Origin: Oligoflexia bacterium
GTDB taxonomy: Bacteria; Bdellovibrionota; UBA1018
DNA: 64,000 nucleotides
NCBI GenBank assembly: GCA_903935335.1
Contig: CAIZRG010000054.1
Location: 108,228-172,227, forward strand
Direction: 5' to 3'
The notes below the pieces were generated by a model. It was not told where the DNA came from. It saw only the letters and a program-made list of their open reading frames with translations, and did not search any database. The position numbers and the translations under genes are program-made. Positions 52,249 through 61,100 of the stretch are shown one piece after another. Numbering within the stretch: the first letter of the stretch is position 1; every line of letters begins with the position of its first letter.

Positions 52249-53886
52249 ATGGCTAAATTACCTCAGTCAAATAAGATTACGGCAAGCAGTACTGCTGAGT
52301 ATTTTTCAAAAAATCTGCAACAGGTAGGTTTTTCATCTCAAACAAAAGCTATTTTAACAACTTTAAAAGAAGCGGTTGATAACGCTCTAGATGCGTGCGA
52401 AGAGGCTGGTCTTTTACCAGAAGTTTTTGTTTTGATCGAAAAAGTCGGGCCTGGATCTTTGAAAAACTCAGATCAGGTTCGAATTCGAGTTGAAGATAAT
52501 GGACCTGGAATTGATCTTGAAGATGTTCCTAAAGTATTTGGAGAGTATTTAGCTTCTTCCAAGTTTGGTCGAGGGCGTTGTTCACGAGGGCAGCAAGGGA
52601 TAGGCATTTCTGCTGCAACAACTTGGGCACAGCTGACGAGTGCAGTAGGGGCTCGTGTGATTACCAAAACAAAGTCTATGCGCAAAGCGGTATCTTGTAT
52701 CGTAGAAGTAGATATTAAGAATAATCGTGGAATGATGAAGGAGCGTGCATCTCTGGATTGGGATCGCCCTCATGGCGTTTTGGTAGAGTTTTTGGTGGAT
52801 GGACGGATTCAATTAAATGGCGAGGCAGGGTTACTTAACTATTTAAATGGGACAGCTTTAGTGAATCCTCATTTAACCTTGCGATTCAAAGTTCCAGAGG
52901 TGGAAGAACAAAAGATTGAAAGAGTGAGTCAGACACTTCCAGAAGTACCAGAAGCCACAGAGCCTCACCCTCACACCATGAAATTAGGTGAGTTTATTGC
53001 TCATTCGCATCTTTTTGGTCGAGTGAAGGTGGAAAGCTGGCTTAAGAAGGGTTTCTCTCGAGTTCATGAAGGTGTTTTGAAGGAATTAGTAGCCCATGGA
53101 GTAAAAAAAGATATTTTAATCAAGTTAGTTGATTCTCTAGGTGAGTCTGAGTTTAAACAACTGTTTATCGGCTTGCAAAATCTCAAGTTGATGGCACCTT
53201 CCACGAAGTCTGTTTTGTCGATTGGGGAAGATGGTTTTTCAAAGAGCATTCAACGGTTAGGGGCTGTTGATTTTTTTTCGGTGGTTTCGAGAAAACCTAC
53301 GATTTGTGATTTTAAACCGGTTCAGGTTGAAGTGGCTGTTGCTCGTTTAGAGAATAAAGCTCAGGATTCAGAGACCTCCGTTCAAGTTTTAAGGTTTGCC
53401 AATCGGGTTCCGCTTCAGTTTGATAAGGCAGCATGCGCCATTGTTCATGCGATTGAATCGGTGAATTGGCGTTCTTATGGGTTGGTCCAGCCTAAAAATT
53501 CGATTCCTCAAGGACCGTTTATTATTGCTGTGAGTGTGGTATCTCCCTTTATTAAGTTTAAAAATGCTTCAAAAGAGACCATTGATGCGTCAGATGAATT
53601 GGTTGAGGAAATTCGAAGAGCCTTGATTCAGGCAGGCCAGAAGCTATCCAAGCATATTAGAAAGGAAGTCAAGGCTAACGAGCTTGAAGAAAAAATCCGG
53701 CATATTGAGCAGTTTTGTCCAATTTTAGTGGATGGGTTATGTCGAATGACTCAGGCCAGTGCCGAGCGTCGAAAAAAAGCGGAGGCTGGATTAGTGAAGA
53801 TCCTTGGAAGAGAAGCTCGTGAGACGGAGCAGGAGTTAGCCCAGGCCCAGGCAGTGCTGGAAGCACAAAAGGAGAGTCAGCTATGA
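52249..53886 (+). CDS. top6B: DNA topoisomerase VI, subunit B
   Basis: The ATP-binding subunit of the type IIB topoisomerase. GHKL motifs: N-box KEAVDNALDAC (E41, N45 from the ATG at 52249), G1 VEDNGPGIDL, G2 SSKFGRGRCSRGQQGIGISA (the lid and GxxGxG), and a helix-two-turn-helix part followed by the transducer with switch lysine around QPKNSIPQGP. Size, 545 residues, fits. The start is at TTG 52237 or ATG 52249; no ribosome site decides it, and the ATG is closer to family N termini. Its stop overlaps the top6A start (ATGA 53883-53886). The last 80 residues are charged and coiled-coil-like. Topo VI is common in archaea and plants, and rare in bacteria. Confidence 0.95.
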   Translation: MAKLPQSNKITASSTAEYFSKNLQQVGFSSQTKAILTTLKEAVDNALDACEEAGLLPEVFVLIEKVGPGSLKNSDQVRIRVEDNGPGIDLEDVPKVFGEYLASSKFGRGRCSRGQQGIGISAATTWAQLTSAVGARVITKTKSMRKAVSCIVEVDIKNNRGMMKERASLDWDRPHGVLVEFLVDGRIQLNGEAGLLNYLNGTALVNPHLTLRFKVPEVEEQKIERVSQTLPEVPEATEPHPHTMKLGEFIAHSHLFGRVKVESWLKKGFSRVHEGVLKELVAHGVKKDILIKLVDSLGESEFKQLFIGLQNLKLMAPSTKSVLSIGEDGFSKSIQRLGAVDFFSVVSRKPTICDFKPVQVEVAVARLENKAQDSETSVQVLRFANRVPLQFDKAACAIVHAIESVNWRSYGLVQPKNSIPQGPFIIAVSVVSPFIKFKNASKETIDASDELVEEIRRALIQAGQKLSKHIRKEVKANELEEKIRHIEQFCPILVDGLCRMTQASAERRKKAEAGLVKILGREARETEQELAQAQAVLEAQKESQL

Positions 53887-55025
53887 TTAACAAAGAAACC
53901 ATACCCAAATTAAGCAAAGAGCTTTGTAACCGACTTCTGGCTGATTTAGAGAGAGCTAAAAGACCGATTTTGTATGCTACGAAGTGCTCTTTAGATAATG
54001 CGAATTACAATCATAAAGTGGGATATCTAACGCCTGGATCTAAAAAAGTGGCAACTGAACTCAATGTGAGTTCAGTTAAAAAGATGTCTCGAGCTATTTT
54101 TATGCTTGAGATCTTGCTTCGTAATATTGATACAGGGGCCGTGAACACGAAACGTGAACTTTATTATATTAGTAAAGGTGAGATCAAGCATGATGCTCAT
54201 CTTAAACCTCTTGATTTTGCGGATCAGGATGAGTCTGATGAGATTGTTGATTTTATTTGTGAAATGCTGGAGTGCTATCGTGAGGAGCTCAATTGTTATG
54301 CGAATGATCGGGGGGGGCAAACCTATTCTCAGCAGTTGGTCGTCACGGAAACTTTACCGGATGGGGATCAAGCGGTGGTTGACTTATCTAAACTGGGGAC
54401 AACTCCATTTCAGCCTAAAAATCGGCCACAAAACTTAAAGCTTTCAGCAAAGAAAAAAATTGATTTTTGTCTGATTGTTGAATCTGAAGGTACAGCTAAC
54501 ACTTTGGTGGCCAATGGTTTTACTAAGCGGCATGCGTCTATCTTAATGGGGGCACAAGGGGTACCCTCCAACGCCGTTCGGGGTTGGTGTAAGTTGATTC
54601 AAGATCAGCTTGCAGTTCCTCTTTATTTTTTTGGAGATCTGGACGCATACACGATGCAAAATATTTTTAGAACCTTAAAAGCAGGTTCAGCTGCTAGTTT
54701 AATTAGAAATTCAGATTATTCCGCTCCTGATGTAAGATTTCTTGGAGTTTTGCCGGATGATATTAAAAAATATGATTTAAATGATTATCCGGTGAAAGAA
54801 AACGATGCTCAAGAAGTGAGAGCTTTGAAAAAAGCTCATGATGCTTTAAAGAACGATCCCTTTTTTCAGGACAAAAGGAATAAAGGTTTAAACCAAATCT
54901 TAAAATGGCTTTTAGAAAACAAAAGACGTTGTGAGCAACAAGCTTATTTTACGGTGGATCCCAGAGATCCTACTATGCCTGAAAAAATCATTGTAGAGAA
55001 AATTAAACGTGGAAATTTTGTTTAG
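53883..55025 (+). CDS. top6A: DNA topoisomerase VI, subunit A (Spo11-like)
   Basis: The DNA-cutting subunit. The CAP-domain active site is TKRELYYISKG with the catalytic tyrosine at Y95 (Y94 adjacent). The Toprim domain keeps Glu201 in LIVESEG and the DxD at D253/D255 in FFGDLDAYT. Also conserved are ILMGAQGVPS and the FLGVLPDDIKKYDL block. Length 380 is normal. Translation is coupled to subunit B by an ATGA overlap, ensuring equal amounts. A 19-base-pair hairpin covers its stop codon. Role by family: decatenation and relaxation by ATP-dependent double-strand passage. Confidence 0.95.
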   Translation: MINKETIPKLSKELCNRLLADLERAKRPILYATKCSLDNANYNHKVGYLTPGSKKVATELNVSSVKKMSRAIFMLEILLRNIDTGAVNTKRELYYISKGEIKHDAHLKPLDFADQDESDEIVDFICEMLECYREELNCYANDRGGQTYSQQLVVTETLPDGDQAVVDLSKLGTTPFQPKNRPQNLKLSAKKKIDFCLIVESEGTANTLVANGFTKRHASILMGAQGVPSNAVRGWCKLIQDQLAVPLYFFGDLDAYTMQNIFRTLKAGSAASLIRNSDYSAPDVRFLGVLPDDIKKYDLNDYPVKENDAQEVRALKKAHDALKNDPFFQDKRNKGLNQILKWLLENKRRCEQQAYFTVDPRDPTMPEKIIVEKIKRGNFV

Positions 55026-55061
55026 TCAAAAGATCCAGATAAATCTTTTGACTAAACAAAA
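55016..55061 (+). terminator. Long hairpin over the top6A stop codon
   Basis: Perfect 19-base arms (55016-55034 and 55043-55061, containing TTTAGTCAAAAGAT and its complement) with an 8-base loop. The stop TAG (55023-55025) is within the left arm. No long T run follows, only AT-rich sequence, so termination may depend on stem strength; on the opposite strand the T side is better. Confidence 0.7.
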
Positions 55062-55182
55062 TAAACTAAAAAAATTAAAACTATAAATTAAATTTAAGTT
55101 TATTAGTTTACTTTAGATATAAGTCAGTCCTGTTTTATCTATTTAATGTAAAATAAACTAAATTTATGATAAAATATCCAGG

Positions 55183-58100
55183 ATGTGTCTCTTTGATTTA
55201 AGTTTATTTAAAGTTCTTAAAAAATCAGGCTTCTTGTTTTGTTTATTTTTAATTTCGTGTGCTTCTTCTGATCAAGGGGGAGGAGGACAGGGAAAATTTT
55301 CAGCTCAGAAATCTGAAATTCAAGTTGAAAAATTAATTCTTTTTTCTGGAGAGCAAACAAAAGTCACTCTTCGTCTGAGGGATGATCAAGGTTCTCCCTT
55401 TGTGGATTCAGGGATCAGCGCTGAGTTCAAGCTTCGAGGGGGGGGAAGTCTTGGAGTTTTTGATCCGATGAGAAATCTTGGGTCAGGAGCTTATCAAGCA
55501 ATATTTACTGGAGAGATTGCAGGAAGTCCCTCTGAGGTCTTTGGAGTGATCCAAGGAGCAGGAGTCGGGTTTATAGGAGAAGTTGTTGGGCCACGTGTGC
55601 AAGTTGTACCCGGTTCAATTGATGCAAAAAAATCCAGTTTAGAAATTAATAAAGCTAAAATCAAAGCAGGAGAAGAAGTTGATTTAACTCTGACTCTGAA
55701 AGATCAAAAAGGAAATCTTCTTCCTATAGATCATGATAAACTGGACGTTGAATTTTTAATTACAAAAGAAGATGGAAAAAGTTTTGGAGTATTTAAAGAC
55801 CAAAAAGAAAAATCTGGAGTTTATCAAACTACTTTTACTGGAAGGATTGCTGGTACTTCTGCACTGATTTACGCTCAAGATAAAAATGGCAATCACATTG
55901 TTTCAAAAATTGAAGGGGTCCAGATTGAAGTTGAACCCGGAGAAGTTTCACCTGCGGACTCCAGCTTAACGGTAACTTTCACACAAGTACAATCCGGATC
56001 AGCCGTTAGGGTGACTCTGACTCTCATGGATAGTTATAAAAATTTGATTAATCACATCGATTCCAAAAATCTTCGTTTTATTTTGTCTGATATTCCAGGT
56101 CAAAGCATTGGGGAACTGAGTCCAGTAAGTTTCAATAAGGATACTTATACAGCATTGTTTACAGGTAAAAGCGCAGGTACCCCAGTTCGAATCACCCCTG
56201 AGTTAAATAATAATAAAATAAGTAAATCTGTTGATATTGAAGTCATTCCTGGTCCTTTTTCTCCGAGTCATTCAATATTGAAGATATTGAAATCTGATGC
56301 CTCTGATGTTTCGATAACTGCTGGAAGTTCTGTGAAGGTGAGTTTTGAGCCCAAAGATTCTAACAGTAATAAGCTGACGGGAAGAAATGTTACCTTCGAT
56401 TTGGTTGGAGGCCTGCGTAAGGGTAATTTATGGGTTGAAAGTTTTTCTGATGATACTGAATCAAATGGAGTTTATCAAACAAATTTTACAGGTTATGCTT
56501 CAGGTCCAAGAGAAATTTTTGCAAAACTTAATCAGGAATTTCCAGGTGGCCCTCAACCACATGGTGTTTTACGACATGTTTCTCTAATTATCAATTCTGC
56601 AGCTCCAGACGAAGGTGAATCGAAGTGTAATTTGGATAAAGATGAAGTTCAATCTGGGTCCTCGCTACAAGGAACGTTGAAGCTTTTTGATAGATATCAC
56701 AATCCGGTGCAAATTCCCGTTGATCAGATTCAATGGAAGAGCTCTGGGGTTGCAGGTCAAAGCACTGGCGAGTGGAGTAATGCTGAGCTGAAAAAAGGCT
56801 TTGAAAATATCTATTTGTCAAATTTTACAGGGGCATTAGCAGGAAGTTCAGCTGAGCAAAAAGTTGAGCTCACACTGTCCAAAGATAAAAAACTGTCTAT
56901 CGTCTGTACGCCTCATGTGAGAGTGGTACCCGGTTTAATTGATGCAAAAGGATCCAGTTTAGAAATCAAGAAAGCTAAAATCAAAGCAGGAGAAAAAGTT
57001 GATTTAACTCTGACTCTGAAAGATCAAAAAGGAAATCTTCTTCCTATAGGCTATGATAAAGCGACAGTTGACTTTTCAATTGAAAGAATAGATGGAAAAA
57101 GTTTTGGGGACATTAATGGGAAAATAGAAAAAGCTGATGGAGTTTATGAAGCTACTTTTACTGGAACGACTGCTGGTACTTCTGCACTGATTTACGCTAA
57201 AGCTACAATAGACAATAAAGATTCTTTAGACATTGGAGGGGTGCAGATTGAAGTTGAACCGGGAGAAGTTTCACCTGAGCACTCCACCTTAAAGGTAAGT
57301 TCAAAAGAAGTAAAATCCGGATCAAAAGCTCAGGTGACTCTGAGTCTCAAAGATCGTTATGGCAATCTGATTATTCAGAAGGAGTCCCAAGATCCTGTTT
57401 TTAGTGTGTCGAAGGATCCAGGTCAAAGCACTACTAGCGATCTGAGTAAAGTAAGTTTCAGTAAGGGTATTTATACAGCATCTTTTACAGGCATAAAAAA
57501 AGGTACCCCAGCTCAAATCACCGCTCAGCTCAATAAAAATAGAATGGGTGAAGCCGTTGATTTTGAAGTCATTCCCGGTCCTCCTTCTTTAAGTCAGTCA
57601 ATATTAAAGATAGACGATCCTACAGTGGTTGTTGGCAGGATTGCAAAAGTAACCTTAGAACTCAGAGATGATCATGACAATCCATTGACGAGTGGGGGTC
57701 ATAAAATTAGGTTTTTACCAAATACAGGATCTGGTTTGAGTCAAGGAAATCTTCAAGCAGTGAATGACCTAAATAATGGGACCTACGAAGTTGAATTTCA
57801 GGCAAAAAAAGCAGGCAGTGAAATTAAACTTTCTGCTTTTTGGGACGATGCTCCTGGTGAAAATAAGACATTTAAAAGTACAGTCGGAATTACTGTAGAA
57901 ATTGCTGCTTTTTTTGGTGTGAAGCAATGGAATCCTTCACGTCTTAAGTCGATTCCTAGACGTAAGCTTTGGAATTTTGAATCTAAAAACTCACAGTATT
58001 CTGTTGAAGGCTTCAAGCAATGCACAAAGTCTTATCAAGAACAATGGAAAGCCCTTCAGGATAGAAAAATTATAAATTCATTAATGAATAAGACTTGTTG

Positions 58101-61100
58101 GTCTGATTCACAAAAGAAAGAAATTCAAGCATTAGGAGAAGAGCTGAATCATAGCTTCTCTGAAGTGAGTCAACTCAAAGTAGGGAATGAGTCCAAGGAA
58201 TTGACCCTAGAAATGCAGGGTTTGTTAGTTCAAGTAGGCCAAACTTATCAAAACCTTCAAGAGCATTTATCTTATTGTCGTATTGCTCAAGTGACTGAAC
58301 CTTGGAATCAGATTTCTTTATCTCCTAATAGACTAGATGATGGGTTAAGTTTTACAAGTGAAGATAAAGCCTTTCTTCATGTGCTTGGAGATTTATTTGG
58401 AACAGAGTCAGGTCTTGAAGGGCAAACTCTCGAGGAAAGCACCGAGCTTTTAAAACGACGGTTATCGATCATTGACAAAATGAGTAAAGATTTAAAGGAG
58501 CACAAGTACATTGCGTCCTCTCAAGCTGCCAACCCATGTCTGGGGATTGATGGAGGTTACCATCCAGAATTAGAAGGAAGGTTTCCTCCTAAGCCGGATC
58601 TAGACGTTGTTCTACTCGAAGATATAGTCAGGCATGGAGAACAAGCTGTCAAATTGTCAGGATTCTTTGGGAGGAATCTCGGAGAATTTGTGACTGATTT
58701 TAAATCTAATCTTGATCAGATCAAAACAAATCAAGATTGGTTTTATTTCTTGGGTGGGGCAGTAGGGCATGCAGTCGTTTACCTAGTCCAAAAACAAGGT
58801 CCGGATCAGTATCAATTTCGAGTGTATAATAGCGGGGATGGTCTTGGATTTCATGGATCCATCTTGGATGGATCAAAAGAGTATGTTTTCCCTTATTACG
58901 AAATAAAAAATATTAATAGAAAAACTCTCAGTCGGATTTCTTTTCTTAAAGGTTTAAGGGAATTGAAATTTCAATCAGAGACTCCTAACTCAAATATGGC
59001 TTTTCTTTATGACAATATTTTAAATGAGCTAGGTGGGGAAGTTACAACCATTCAAGCTCATTCAAGAGAGTTCTTGGATAGTCAAAAATCTGGGACTTGT
59101 AGTTATTATGTTTTGCCCTATTTTCAAACCGACAGATTGAAAGATACCAGTTTAGGACGATCTTTAGAGTTTTTCATTCAGTCTGCATATTTAGAACTTT
59201 ATTTTAAAATAAATCAAGAAAAAATTAAAAAAAGTCAACCGATACAAAGACTTTTTCAAAAAGGAATTCAGTATTATTCAGAAGAAATTTCAAAAGATCT
59301 TTCAGAAATTCCTTTAAGCCAAAGGGTAGAAGATAAGAATAGATCTGTTGATTTTGGAATGGCAAGAGAAGCATCTGAAAGAGTTCAAAAATATCAAGAT
59401 TTTTTAGATCGAGTAAAAAAAGAGCGAAAAGCAAATCAAATCATTGTTTCTTTAAAAAATTTATCTCAATTTTTAGGTGAAATTTTCACAAAATTCACAA
59501 CCATTGGTGCAGATTTGATCTCATCTGCTCCCCTCTCGGAGAAGCCTATTTCACTTCTTGAGTTGAGTCATTGGACTCCAAATCGATCAAATCCTGATCA
59601 AATAGTTGATGAACTGAGGAAATTTATTAAACAAATGCAGCCAGGAAAAAATTCTCAACCTTCAGAAAAAGATTATGAAAGTAAAATTATCTTGGGTGGA
59701 TTTCAAGAGATTGTGAAGCGACTTCCAGTTGAAAAGTCTTTTTGGGAAGGACTAGCAACATATCAGCTCAAATCAGTGATTGAGTATTTTAGCGATTTGA
59801 GTCAGTTTCATTTTTGGTCTTTAGTTCAGCTTCATTCTAAAGAGAAGGCTCATTTAACTGGGATTGCTCCAGAAAGAATAGTAGCTCAGATAAAACTTCT
59901 GACACTAACTGAGCAGATCATCCGAATCTATGGGGAAAGAGGAGAAGGAATATACCCTGATTTCGAGATTTCTATTTTTAAAGATTTCCCCAGTCTTTAT
60001 CATCCTTATTTGAAATACTTTGTTTTTCCTCAAGAAAAGAAAAAAGGAGTGTCAGCCTCTCAATGGGTCAGTCAGATTAGAATTGAAGATCATGATTGGC
60101 AAAAAGTTTTAATAGATGAGCTGATGCCTTATTGGGATATTCAAAAAAAATCAAGCAATATCAATTCTTCTATTTTTGAATGGATGAGATATCCACTTTT
60201 TTATTCAGGTTATCCTGTATGCGATGAAAGAATTATATTAGATCATGCTGGAGTTCAAGATACTCGTCTATGGAGTCATCCCTATGGAAGTCCAATTTTA
60301 CATGATTTAAAATGGGCTGATTTGAAATGGGCTCATGAAAAATTTCCAAATATCTCAACTGCTGTTGAGCTATCTAATCTTTTTGCTTACAAAAAAATCT
60401 CAGGTCATCCTAAGATTCCTGATTTGTTTTTTGATGTTCGAGATATTAGTTTTATTACTCATTATTTGCTTTCTGGTTCCTTTGATTCAAGTATTTTAAA
60501 TCAACCTAGTAATTACGGTAGAGATAGTATTCGAGAGTCTGTAGAAAAATTATTTCTATACACGCCAGAACACTTAGACCGAGTTGCTTTAGCATTTAAT
60601 TTTTCAAAAGCAGTAAAAAAATACCAATATGGAGACTATAAACAAAATTATTCGAATGTAGGTTACACATATTTTAATGGTTCAAGAGAAATGAATTCAG
60701 ACAATTTAAAAGATTACCTTAAAAATAAAAAAATAGTAGAAATTTATACGAATCAAAATTCATATATTGGAAGCCCAAATTTTAGTTTAGACTTAGCTAC
60801 GCAAAGAGGTGATCTTGGGCTTTGGACTGAGTTACTTGAAGATAAAAAATTATCAAATAGCGATGGATTTTCCTACTTAAAGAATCTTTCATCCCAAGAA
60901 CTGATTTGTGAGCCTCAGGCTTTATGTCGAGTGCCACTTAAGTCAAATTCAAGTGAGACACGAGAAGTGCCAATTGCAACTCTTGAAATGCAGCGGCAAT
61001 TACTGAATTTAAATTCACCCGTTGTTGCTCTATCTTACTTTTCTGAACGACCTCATTTATTAAAAGAAAAAAGATGGGAAATTTTATTTAAATTCATTGT

